Shown piece by piece: positions 39,601 to 46,121 of a DNA stretch of 64,000 bases. Position 1 is the first letter of the stretch, and each line of letters starts with the position of its first letter. The notes under the pieces were generated by a model. The model saw only the letters and a list, made by a program, of their open reading frames with translations, did not search any database and was not told the origin of the DNA. Source of the stretch: a virus; IMG/VR virus record IMGVR_UViG_3300030102_005560, positions 1 through 64,000 of that record. One strand, given 5' to 3'. Made by a program: the position numbers and the translations under genes.

Positions 39601-42600
39601 AGGTGATGCTACCTAACCCCGACTCCATACCCGGCAACCTCATCGTACGCTCTGGTTTCGACCCCATACAGGCCTACCAGAACGAGACAATGGGCTCGGG
39701 TGGGATGATACACCCAGACCTCAGTGAGACGCACATAGGCCACCTGTTCGACAACTCAGTAGCAGGTCCTAGGAACTCTCCCACATACGAGGACCACAAC
39801 TGGGAGAGGATAGACCCAGTGACGTTCGATTCCGAAGTGGGCGGTTGGAACAACAACAACCCACTCAAGTCCTCATACGAACTACATGACAGGACGCTCT
39901 TCTTCCACGTCACTAAGATGGGTCACACTCATACCCATAGGTATCCCACTGTGTACGACTACTCCTCCGGCTCATCAGGAGCATGCAGCCTGCAAAACCA
40001 AACGGTCTCGGTAACGGCATGGAACTCCACCAGCAGCCAGTTGACCGTGAGCCAGACTTTGGATTCCAGCGTATTCAGCGGTGGCTTCGGTACGAAGGAG
40101 GTGATGGATGACAGGAGATTCCTGAGAGTCTACAACCCAACCACTGACGAAGGTGCAGTCTGCTCGTACACCACCGCTGGTAGCACCACCATCACTGTCG
40201 TAGGTGATGTGGGTTTCGCTGACTTCATGCTCGCACAGACAGTGACTGACCTCAAGGTGGTACCGTCCTACTACGTGCCTGCTGGTTCGACTAGGTTCTT
40301 CGCTGCTAGGAGAATGAGGGACCATGCTGAGGTGAGTGGCAACTCCCCAGATATGGCACACACCAGATACTTCGCCGGTGACACAGTCGCATACAACGCA
40401 TATAGCAAACCCAAGATGACGCCAATGCCCTACCCGAGGATGGGACATCACTTCGTCACGCCCACGATGCCGATGCTACCCGGCCATTGGGCACATCCCG
40501 CTTACCAGTCATTGTACAGAAGGCATTTGGTCGACTTCAACGCATCAGTGTCATTCAAGGACACTGACCTGCTCAACAAGTACAAGACGCCCACTAACAG
40601 CCTGTCTGACATAGAGACGGCTCAGAGCATAACATTCGTCGATAACATAAACCCACTCGAAGCAGAGGTGAACTTCAGTGGTGTAAACGCAGCCCCCAGC
40701 GGTCCCAGCGACATTCATGGAGGCGCGTTTACGCTCATGTTCGAGACGGGTGTGAAATATGATGGTTACGGAATACTAGCATCCTCTGGAACAGCAGGTA
40801 CCATGAACTCCTTGGGAGGGCACACCATCATCCTAGAGGCAAGTGCCAACTACACATTGGAGAAGCACTTCCCAGACCCCGCTGAGGTTGGTGCCTATCA
40901 GATAGTAATCCAACCCAACGTGTTCTCCAACCAACTCATAGGATATCACAACAACGCCACGGTGGGGCTCACGAGCCAACAGGTCAACACAGTGGTGGGC
41001 ATCAAGAGGGATTCGAGCAGAAGCACCAAGATAGGGGGTCTAGGGCTAATTCTAGCAAAGGAGGTGCAAGCAGACGTCAGAGGCTGCGAGGTGTTCATCA
41101 ACGAGATGATGCTCGATGTGAGTCCAGACTACGGCAGTCAGTTCACCAACATACCACCCCTCATGTCCTACAACCCCCTCGGTGTGCAACTGACAGAGTC
41201 TCCGTCATTCACCAGAAGGGGATTCCCCTATGCTGTCATGTTCTCCGATGCCACACCGGGCTATACTCTGAATATACCTTGGTGGTCAATACTGCACAAG
41301 AACGGTCCCCAAGGCACAGATGCGACCAACTACAGGGGTCTGAGCCAATATGGTCCCGATGACTACTACCTATTCTCAAGAAGCACCTTCGGTAGTGTAG
41401 GTAATCAACTAACAATCAATGGATATACCTCAACGTATATCGATATATATTCAAGTATACGTGAAAATATATCTATAAATCCAAAAAGTACAGTGGTATC
41501 ATTCAGTAGTGCATCTGGTAAAATACAAATTAGCAACTCAAATACATTCCCTATATCTCCATACTACTCACAAGTAGTAGAATACACAGGAAAGAATGGG
41601 AATAGATACACGAAAACCCTGCAAAGCAGGAGTGGTGCTCTATTCGATGTCAATCAAGGCGACTACTTGCAGTTGCAAGCGGGCTCCGATGAGTTCTGGA
41701 CGAATCTCTACGATGGCGCTGTAGTGCGTCTGTCCTACAAATACGACACTCTGCCTGCTGGGGATATATTCACCAACGAGGAGAGAAGCGTATTCGCACA
41801 TATCCTTCCGGACATAGTGGATGGGAACCAAGATACCAACAATGCATTCCTACCTGACGCATATATGTGTATGTGGCATCCTAATTTAGGTAGACCCAAT
41901 ACGTACTTCTCAGATAGTAGAACCACTTTGACGAGCAGTGCAATCGACAAGGACTCGTACAACTCCCTACCAGAGCACTTCGAGACCATTCACTACCACG
42001 ACTTCTCGCATGTAATCAGCACTGGTCCCTTCGACTTCCTCATCAAGACCCCCAAGAGCACTAGGACAGGGGAAGTGACGTCTGGTGATTCCAGCCACGA
42101 CGCCGGTGGAACCAACGTGATGCTAAGTGGCTTCTGGCCCTGTGGCAGCCGTGGTGGTGCCCACGCCAGCAGGCTGGACGTATACTCGTATGCGTCCTCG
42201 ACTTGGAACCTGCATGCCACAACGGACAACTGCAACTTCTCATCGGCATCCAACAAGGAATGGACCGATGCCGATGACGATGGCTCTTACTCGCTCAGCA
42301 ATGGCCTCGCAGTCGGGAGCATGGGTGGCACCAGAAGGAGGCCGTACGGATACCGTAACGCTGTACGTCAAGCCAATAACAAGCCTCGTTACGGTGTCAA
42401 TCCAGTCAGATTCCAACACGAGGAGACGGCGAATACGGAGGGTAACAACACCCTAGACTATGATGCTGGCCCCCTAGTGCAGATTGAGACCTCTGACTGG
42501 GGCTGGTCTGGCAACGGTACGGATGATGACACATTCCCCACCACGTACGTGGGTGTGATGGAGAGGCTGACGAACTTCACAGGCATGCTAGGGCACGACC

Positions 42601-45600
42601 AAGCCAACGTGCAAGTGAGGTACAGCGACGGTCGTAGGATGACTCGTCCGTTCGGCACACCTGTGCGTACTCTGAGAAACCCCAGCGGTGTCGAGAGGGA
42701 CTGGTGGGGAGACAGCGAGGGGAAGGGCGAAACGAGCCTCTCTGTGGCCTCCCAGTACTATCTGGTGGACTGGTGGGGCAACGAGCGCGGAGAGGACGTG
42801 AGACGCGCTCCAGTGCGTGGATTCGGCATCCGCCCAGCATGGGACTGCGGCAATGCCTACGAGGAGGACAGGACCAACACCGCTGGTGCTGACAACCCGT
42901 CCAACACAGTGACGATAACCTCCTTCAACAGCCTCGAGAGAGACACTGCCTCCACTGCGCAAATCACCATCTCGGGTGACATAACCAACTATGTCAGTCC
43001 TGCCAACGCAACTGCCTCGATTGCTATAGCGAACAGCAATGGACTGAACACGGACGTCTTCCCAGTGGGAGAATCAGCCCAGATAAAATTCGGACTTCAA
43101 CCTGCGGATTCCGATAACACAGACGCGAACAACTTCATTCAGTTAGTGAGCGAAGACGGCGCACAGACCACTAAGTGGTTCGCTAGGACCAGTGGTACCA
43201 ACGGTGCTGCCCTGAGCGGTAACAATGGGCAATTCACTTACCCGTCGGGTGCAAGGCAGTACAACATCGGTGCTTCTGTCGTGCTTACTGCGAGGAACTT
43301 CAAAGGAGCAGTGGAGACTTACAGTCAGGGCTTTGCTGGTTCATTGTCCCAACCACAGCAAGTTGTAAGTGATGTACTAGGTGCAGACGACACACAGAAC
43401 ATCACTCTGACTGCTGCTCCCACGGGCTCTGCTCCCAACAGGGTAGGAGCGACCAGTGCGACCCTAACTCTTGGCAGCAGTTTTGCCTCCCACAACACCA
43501 ACAACCCCAATACGATAGCCGTCGTTGACTTTACTGGTGGCATCAACGAACTCATACTGGGTGAGACCACGGGCTCCAATGACAATACAATCAACTACTT
43601 CACAATAACAGACAGTGCTAGTAACGTGAAGAACTACTTCCCATCACATGATTCAACGAATCAGCCTACTGGCTCTACTGGCACTAGAACCTTCGATGAC
43701 GGTAGCACCAAATCCGTTGTGTACTTCAACTTCGCTAGTAATGGAAACAACGGGGCCGCTGGTCTTGCTTTAGTCCAAGCAATCAATGGGTCGTCTGGAC
43801 ACCCAAACACAATATCAGCACAGAACAATGGCAGTGGAAGCGTCGGCCTCACGCATGACTTGGCTGGCACTGCTGGCAACGGCGCCGCACTGGCCAAGAG
43901 CAACATAGCAGACAGCGTTGCGACAATCTCAGGCAGCAACTTCTCAGGAGGCGTGACGGAGGAGAACGCAACCAACACACCCTTCATACAAATCATCGAC
44001 AACGAGTCGAGCCCGACGACGAAGAAGTACGTGCCAGTGAAGAACGGTGACGCTCTAGGCAACGGCAACAATGGCGGGGGCAGCATAGGCGACGTCACTG
44101 GTGGTATAGCCTTCCAAGAGGGAGCATCAGCAGTCGCCACTGCTGACAACCTGAGGATAGCGATAGGTCACAGCAATGGTCACGACGGCACTGTGCTGAC
44201 TGATGCGGCTGGCAGCGCCGCTATCACCCTCACGCAGAAGACGATAGGGGCAAACACAGCGGCCATCACCCTGAACAACCTTGCCTCCAACATCAGCAAG
44301 ACCAACTTCAGCGGTGGCGGGATTCGAGACAACTTCCTCGGACTGACTGATGCGGCAGGGACGCTGAAGAAGTACAAGGCCTCGAACACCGCAGCGAACG
44401 GCAGCACCGATGGTACGTACGTCTTCTACGATGCCGCAGCCCCATCCCAGAACAGCACGGTTGCTGAGAATCTCGAGACTGCCATAAACAGCGTCAACGG
44501 TCACAACGGCACCCTTACCACGACTAGGACCAACAATGCAATAGAAGTCAGGCTCAATCAAGCGACAGTAGGCAGCGCGGCAGTGAGTGACAACGTGACA
44601 GGGTTGACGACCGATGTCTCCTTCACCTCGGTAGTGCACCAGCCCAGAACCCCCTACAGGAGAATCTGGAACGATGCCAAGCCAATCTACAACCTCAAGG
44701 GGATTGCCGACCTTTCCAGCGGGAACATATCCGTCACTGCCGGGAATACCATACCCAGATTCGGCGGTGTGTTGAATGACACCAACAACAATGACACTAG
44801 CAACCTAGTGGATGTCTTCGCACCGACGCATTCCCTCAGAGTCGGGGACATGGGCAACGGCAGGGGAGTCAGATACCCCACTGCGTTCAACGAGGACGTA
44901 GTCACCGAACTTTCATCACCTACCCACACCACAGGCATGGTGCTCAGTCACAACACAGCAGAGCCACCATTCGGCAATGGTCTGATGAGACCTCGAAACG
45001 ACGTCCTAGAATCCGATGAGGTCCCAAGAGGAATAAGCGCTAGACTAGGGATATCCGAGAACGGTCTGCTCAAGCCGGATGCCGTAGTGAGCGACAGGGT
45101 CGAGGAGGTCGTGGGGAGCAGCGTACACAAGGATGCTGTATCCAGAACGAGCCCTAGGATAGGCATAGACGCTGACACGGTGGAGGGCATAGAGCAGCAT
45201 CACGTGGTAATCAACACAGAGGCACATAGCCTACACACGGATAGGGACATAGGCCAGAGGGTCCTGCTCCAAGGAGGGAGCCAAGTCAAGACTAGCAGTG
45301 CAAGCACTCTCACTGATGTGAACTACAACGCTCTCTCCTTCGCTAGACAGTCATCCAGCGGGTCTGTGGTGAGCGCTGCTCACAAGTTCAGCCACACATC
45401 TACATTCAGACCGTATGGTGGTACGTATCTGATTGACAGCAAATCGTACTCGGGTCTCTTCGATGACACTGGCTGGGGAGTCACTAGCCTGACCGGCTCC
45501 ACTGACACCTCCAATCCATATCAGGACCCTGACAACTATTCGAGTGACACAGTGAGGAACAACGAGAAGGACAAATCGGTTGAGTTCCTCCTTCGCCCAA

Positions 45601-46121
45601 TCAGAGTGCTGGACAACAGCCACGTAGAGGTATTCAGGTTCCACAACTCCCTATCCTCAGGCACTCCGCAGTACGATGCCAACTACTACTATTGCACCTC
45701 AGGTGGTAGATACGGTCTGTACACCTACAAGGTAGCCAGTGGTAGGACACCTGCTGCCAACACGCCAGCGTCCAGAGCGACACCAGACGGCAACGGGCCA
45801 TACATCCCAGTGTACGTAATGACACCCGGTAACAGCCTAGATGTTCCCACCAGCCAAGGTCCGAACATACCCGGAGTGGGTGTGACGGGCTTCGACAACA
45901 CTAACCTAGAATCCACCGTATCACGTCTGGTCATTAGCGAGAACACGATACAACACCACCGCTCGGATGCGCCTAGGAGAAAGCAGGAGCAGGAGAGCGA
46001 CGACAAACTGAGAAGGGTGGATTACGAGGTAAAGGCGAGGTTCAGCCAGTCCTTGCATGGCAAGGGTCATGACGGTGACGTCGCCTTCAGCGTTACTGAG
46101 CACAGCGGAGATGGTAGTTGA
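27690..46121 (+). CDS. Giant 6143-residue tail-tip/adhesin protein
   Basis: A single open frame of 18.4 kb follows the distal-tail-like gene, from a GTG with GAGGGAAGTGAT upstream. Residues about 60-225 resemble a LamG/concanavalin-like jelly roll (ELTIEAWLMP; LELYVNGQIMASKSL; IYIGGKGGQFRG). Residues about 656-708 carry a module common in marine viral virion proteins (AGSFVSGQTYIIVSIG). DEDGDGDADVG (from D2469) and DANGDGWSTG look like calcium loops. About residues 5145-5645 hold four related Gly/Asn-rich modules. The remainder is beta-rich, with many Asn, Ser, Thr, Gly and His. It probably forms the tail tip and receptor-binding structure. No protease or glycanase motif was seen. Confidence 0.85.
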   Translation: MSVLSRSNHAFFFDGVSDSIIVPDGPFILGKRDSLGNTSVKEFLDDDNADPQLSITSGLYSNELTIEAWLMPDCGGTVVEKSGQFKLTVGNVDTPGPATFGIYLNNGSSDEYHEISTGNKTATRYEGTVYPASEFGGIHESYNRFDTSTYGTATDLNRNHRQLLHVIATFREKGLELYVNGQIMASKSLKDVPRTIAKSNSNIYIGGKGGQFRGVMEAIHIKGGFKQGMTHGKSPLKDDTTMLLYRFEEPISPIEKEYAFTSITNDFNDAGLSTISISASDAQAIATLLTGKAADLSNFPNGNLDFTVTPYSSGKYTVVHPTSGNKYIPHVPYNLLINPNSIDRKTRKPNQTPPERVRLHSIDSMFGAATLTVSSVHLDHDRGVANDGLMGVLNKSRTTDSDDYFVIISADLLIDSGTGRPYQPPHFSTQIIDRTGQMVIDESNYERHGLVYSSRMATSTVDTDNPFAPVWYSSVPSEFQIGHSGRHVKNHVDGHPFLRMLPDANEEIVDLKGDGQADLIDIIYDQMQDGVEHQISVNSRVDVFRDLNDLPINSITNTTTVTQVVNTYQDTGSPPTGKRKLLAIGGPQMDFRPFALKGPVPLVGEEYASDIRKHHLRPSSQSRVALLHVPQLSTSNIKFAPYVEIHYNAMDLTGASMYKPVTAGSFVSGQTYIIVSIGDTNFTTIGASANTVGLIFEATGTGSGTGTARPYHPMLMVEKTVPASDVSIGAGSYVYDAIADSISSGKTLYAAGGVIDFDVGKLQTNSNMLQPHNLIGDNSEGYAADSDVDETSSPANYTPRESDSSENKTPSVILDSTSSGRSHESVFNKVRLSKPGHKHSLNDIGDYSRVEPQTVPGSPSTGEFDTGITTSHSHVHEVFDIIDNVPLVNDSISNMSLILQPSDRSRTNQLSRAKSLLDSFDTPSQFKIMCMMSRARVRSIKENDAADKGNYTVVHCVGLSESAASRNVDFVGTGSPDSHIVKEIEPNAPVVTVTLGGPGQGAMDTKPLYHKSKLAHESYSTRRAYAVEAVKLEMDFLSGTGTLHIRPLNNNSDDLASWGTYGFPRYGSIYMPDGSSAKYSSKTGTSFSFVASSLGSGDYLSSSGSEYTTIAQLLNAIGLMAGSTSGVVEIYGNFTIYSEPDFGDESNIENGTTVNDKMHQSLNDVQHDYQLGTQYASTRALVEIPLFANQFFKSTIGPDNGFKIHLDATHTAHTYNPSPVGRRPKGTSPADREAESAYSFAMANRQYVSSSTVKKWTDTRTVKRLYVSNISIFPDSSTSTDTYQGITNAFRYRKINLANGEYAYYTNVNTSNGYLDILNTEYGYSPEFFDSLEAGITVFLNESRLNKELPPMFSDSISQSSDFENRSEYYHDSASVKTQGGNVDYGLRQYVTAVEFKAGPESNPHAPRVGPRRATGKVLSELKTSLGNDEFALTLTLSPDEFSTFPNLGYDTLSEAPLEAGELIYEVQYDDSGTIHRYHYHGNLKTVGSLTTPENSITLTYTTTGGFTSYPVSILNKRITLSRKASRVLRETSAFGTGYTYYEGGTVYRELFNNMNIDTTIAIQQNDSSSNPESLIQLTMPSNRTLHDLHNISVKKDDEVYYYVDTTTDELRKIGTVTRVVSGEGSNNTTIHLSANAPTIPASAKLAVAMGDYEDKDAILNAHWLNPYAPGGLRNGDTIWANMSYNNPHAVEGLFAKSRGVYNESQVWTEFNGGTGSLNNSPRDSIPIENFMIGKTCLETARNYVQHVNRTIEENYLALGLTASQAPTVAFVDPYLSTPTHARVLLYDTAHDREFVAFQDIFMQVQTSPETTQLGWRKEVVEGSARKPLHKVNAQYAGSGPSPWTTQIDVTNGYPSQNPFIRSTQQSKFIESAYAHDLANRQSSDLLGSTVPTGSYTLPTDGRSSTSVRIYGKAHGHHVHTEYSLGGTLSNIRLGNSTVPRTNDSVVLHKVADELHFLGRKPAGTNVDVFTKELIKLREGTTGATFRDPSTFFDTPDGTRVIPAFLCLRGIRAESLDLTSHEEGRLQHLPEWKDMDFVRRLTVDMGVVKNKEGVVNITKAAEEVVRLINQHGALTARTENGSAHDPSPFWHVDDKNKGTHMGYLRAHIGREVRDLNGDIGVSVVIHSTVPGATGRNFCVWLDNSTGQDTYQPEFMIGHGGRWRNFWALPEETEGELMHPAPMPLNKHGRPFAPITTLQQYITSEESGEDVQSVADFEDDSVLRAVSDSISGKSHNSINAESLDVKGSSSTFVKGLRTGSRAMARINFGGLVASGVPGWAPNAGKWGFGKVNDSSFDNRYGESTSTSYGSYVPAADILPDNVGTSNIYGFRFKDNVGTEHGVRYIYRRDGDSFSNENTVLPTTIEEEVCVFFDDRDVAQGGFTIGNSMQGDNDATGRMDFTFVSETLGNKWKGARWRGVSAPNAATLVTASVSSTTMTIAFQAPFDTSFTDDKLGYLGFPRENGIIQITDEDGDGDADVGLTLSYGSRSGTQFFDVLGLPGSWTSGDYLITSVLNWTCLVTDELIAAATAAAINAGNEINNPDGLKFDCRDMYATDGRTFGEWGVREDAITIRAFNPSKNVAPLNESFSATLHRDFGIHAAHLEFGELKKTVRPTGAASWNFDTSRALTDAVIDGSRNVDCGYLPFNILKIDSVARGPHANTATPLFVDSKNNKASTKEWARGLKGLSFTRTSGDHILPKIDNPLTRYETAWTAISELVTDGEFSEGFTGAIAVDTGNPTNEIVVGDLIADNADRVLGRVTARTSTSITLDSLRVSIADNLIINKRQSLDNSTKNWQSSVTLSASMFHFAIPAGQVTGSIIKSLGERKRVYLSPSASVVAESKVGTSSDTVLQWDIDNSIGNMPREITFNRNLLSTHTNPDFDGLRSVGSVFSEPIVMFRGGRSSKDHSVPLFFGGGFSGVTLDVNDGTQNDYSSFYTHPYANGPTGVAGIQNANEISTSFAMLDANAMFAFFPGAALCNQHRGSITPPAFNKDNVLAPDLHSTTTLASDVVTAKPVPLVLRFPHPTARYEDHLDGTENKTTYLVFGPGQAFPFTREAADGTGLGHSSADTGNRFEPNPGLIVTATNNSTWASVPDSDGQSNLLFPNSIDNDNYAFGPLTKTRYNDTAGFHWRAMVNWETPAGYCMKGKFLQRPSHGRHYGQQFSDATPYNVIHLLPIHPKMHTPVIAYGIAMAADTVWHMDGGFHPGGHWMDNQITFNPPHPSASSRINGTSWPRADQIHPAAFRVSGAMLSKTLDYIGSSDTVTTNDSKMEYIVVDATRAQNGEELATVLGAAINAFPGGGALKALGGTHMPSMGNSLRQDRYGWVSVGTSSNGVQQATSVSPNQITNFITVDTGNPNQVTAEQVPASGWLRAHVGNAVSWACYHSREINASGDITFLLAPNRIEGKSEFEDKETWEDHANGSADDFAAVASNATIFVWSKAGTIRFNNENDSTRDHMTQVHFSGIADAIDRTKPIGAVGWHGERYSHLNSLKISVSTVKNGATSTTTGYAAGLGAYHPSLAFSPYGTAGTVMSVHSSVPVVAPMKHSPESVSPVDGIGTNVAEALTKSRFYVNFPDANGDGWSTGTLTPYFQDSDITTGSVTHWSSPTNYTTTLPEELTHPQGVYTSAFLVVSYECETALKNKYDRDLIQCNGDWLHLKTTSTNKIRSAGTSQFDPRIHNQDRFTAPANAGPNVEALIVSGTSVPTGDESVANWSDSVTWSFFTAFSDKTDKDNDLSMKNAIPGLNKTGDLLFDLDQSIGSALLQTGDAKRNVSSDKYTGTAYTASTGNSVSYPTEYWMGDVNAFQMYENSPVKNFTVENVVWKRMDGGNLSLPAINARGLGAVPWVTRVDTTGSSDVSYLTGEKVYGNVRFSFETTNSAMMPVLQAQELAHPEFIKKVPYSVGGVLEIPNEEVQFQSISVIDDSGQEHVLEGGSPLGTVIRGFRTPPDRGVNGKAPALANSGNTPNLKVMLPNPDSIPGNLIVRSGFDPIQAYQNETMGSGGMIHPDLSETHIGHLFDNSVAGPRNSPTYEDHNWERIDPVTFDSEVGGWNNNNPLKSSYELHDRTLFFHVTKMGHTHTHRYPTVYDYSSGSSGACSLQNQTVSVTAWNSTSSQLTVSQTLDSSVFSGGFGTKEVMDDRRFLRVYNPTTDEGAVCSYTTAGSTTITVVGDVGFADFMLAQTVTDLKVVPSYYVPAGSTRFFAARRMRDHAEVSGNSPDMAHTRYFAGDTVAYNAYSKPKMTPMPYPRMGHHFVTPTMPMLPGHWAHPAYQSLYRRHLVDFNASVSFKDTDLLNKYKTPTNSLSDIETAQSITFVDNINPLEAEVNFSGVNAAPSGPSDIHGGAFTLMFETGVKYDGYGILASSGTAGTMNSLGGHTIILEASANYTLEKHFPDPAEVGAYQIVIQPNVFSNQLIGYHNNATVGLTSQQVNTVVGIKRDSSRSTKIGGLGLILAKEVQADVRGCEVFINEMMLDVSPDYGSQFTNIPPLMSYNPLGVQLTESPSFTRRGFPYAVMFSDATPGYTLNIPWWSILHKNGPQGTDATNYRGLSQYGPDDYYLFSRSTFGSVGNQLTINGYTSTYIDIYSSIRENISINPKSTVVSFSSASGKIQISNSNTFPISPYYSQVVEYTGKNGNRYTKTLQSRSGALFDVNQGDYLQLQAGSDEFWTNLYDGAVVRLSYKYDTLPAGDIFTNEERSVFAHILPDIVDGNQDTNNAFLPDAYMCMWHPNLGRPNTYFSDSRTTLTSSAIDKDSYNSLPEHFETIHYHDFSHVISTGPFDFLIKTPKSTRTGEVTSGDSSHDAGGTNVMLSGFWPCGSRGGAHASRLDVYSYASSTWNLHATTDNCNFSSASNKEWTDADDDGSYSLSNGLAVGSMGGTRRRPYGYRNAVRQANNKPRYGVNPVRFQHEETANTEGNNTLDYDAGPLVQIETSDWGWSGNGTDDDTFPTTYVGVMERLTNFTGMLGHDQANVQVRYSDGRRMTRPFGTPVRTLRNPSGVERDWWGDSEGKGETSLSVASQYYLVDWWGNERGEDVRRAPVRGFGIRPAWDCGNAYEEDRTNTAGADNPSNTVTITSFNSLERDTASTAQITISGDITNYVSPANATASIAIANSNGLNTDVFPVGESAQIKFGLQPADSDNTDANNFIQLVSEDGAQTTKWFARTSGTNGAALSGNNGQFTYPSGARQYNIGASVVLTARNFKGAVETYSQGFAGSLSQPQQVVSDVLGADDTQNITLTAAPTGSAPNRVGATSATLTLGSSFASHNTNNPNTIAVVDFTGGINELILGETTGSNDNTINYFTITDSASNVKNYFPSHDSTNQPTGSTGTRTFDDGSTKSVVYFNFASNGNNGAAGLALVQAINGSSGHPNTISAQNNGSGSVGLTHDLAGTAGNGAALAKSNIADSVATISGSNFSGGVTEENATNTPFIQIIDNESSPTTKKYVPVKNGDALGNGNNGGGSIGDVTGGIAFQEGASAVATADNLRIAIGHSNGHDGTVLTDAAGSAAITLTQKTIGANTAAITLNNLASNISKTNFSGGGIRDNFLGLTDAAGTLKKYKASNTAANGSTDGTYVFYDAAAPSQNSTVAENLETAINSVNGHNGTLTTTRTNNAIEVRLNQATVGSAAVSDNVTGLTTDVSFTSVVHQPRTPYRRIWNDAKPIYNLKGIADLSSGNISVTAGNTIPRFGGVLNDTNNNDTSNLVDVFAPTHSLRVGDMGNGRGVRYPTAFNEDVVTELSSPTHTTGMVLSHNTAEPPFGNGLMRPRNDVLESDEVPRGISARLGISENGLLKPDAVVSDRVEEVVGSSVHKDAVSRTSPRIGIDADTVEGIEQHHVVINTEAHSLHTDRDIGQRVLLQGGSQVKTSSASTLTDVNYNALSFARQSSSGSVVSAAHKFSHTSTFRPYGGTYLIDSKSYSGLFDDTGWGVTSLTGSTDTSNPYQDPDNYSSDTVRNNEKDKSVEFLLRPIRVLDNSHVEVFRFHNSLSSGTPQYDANYYYCTSGGRYGLYTYKVASGRTPAANTPASRATPDGNGPYIPVYVMTPGNSLDVPTSQGPNIPGVGVTGFDNTNLESTVSRLVISENTIQHHRSDAPRRKQEQESDDKLRRVDYEVKARFSQSLHGKGHDGDVAFSVTEHSGDGS
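35872..36045 (+). repeat. Module shared by the giant protein and the 867-aa fibre (copy 1)
   Basis: This part of the giant gene encodes FTGAIAVDTGNP, then VVGDLIADN and GRVTARTSTSITL. The fibre at 47909 encodes HTGAVVVDTVDA, SVGDVLRRTN and GTVTAVTSTSVTF at 49180-49365. The order and spacing of Gly-Asp, Gly-x-Val-Thr and the Thr/Ser strand match, so this is a shared small beta domain. Confidence 0.6.
41395..41620 (+). other. AT-rich island inside the giant gene
   Basis: About 225 bases have markedly more A and T than the flanks, with runs such as tatcgatatatattc and aaaatatatctataaatcc. The giant reading frame continues without a break. This could be a recently acquired module or an internal regulatory sequence; the sequence alone does not decide. 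Confidence 0.6.
43060..44630 (+). repeat. Four degenerate tandem modules in the giant protein
   Basis: Each module of about 110-150 residues begins with a strand such as FIQLVSEDG, FTITDSASN, FIQIIDNE or FLGLTDAAG. Next come Lys/Tyr/Phe, a Gly/Asn-rich turn, then a helix with Ala-Ile-Asn and Gly-His (AIGHSNGHDGT, AINSVNGHNGT). Modules end in Leu-Thr/Asn strands and, mostly, FSGG. Divergence is high, so the repeats are old. Confidence 0.65.
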
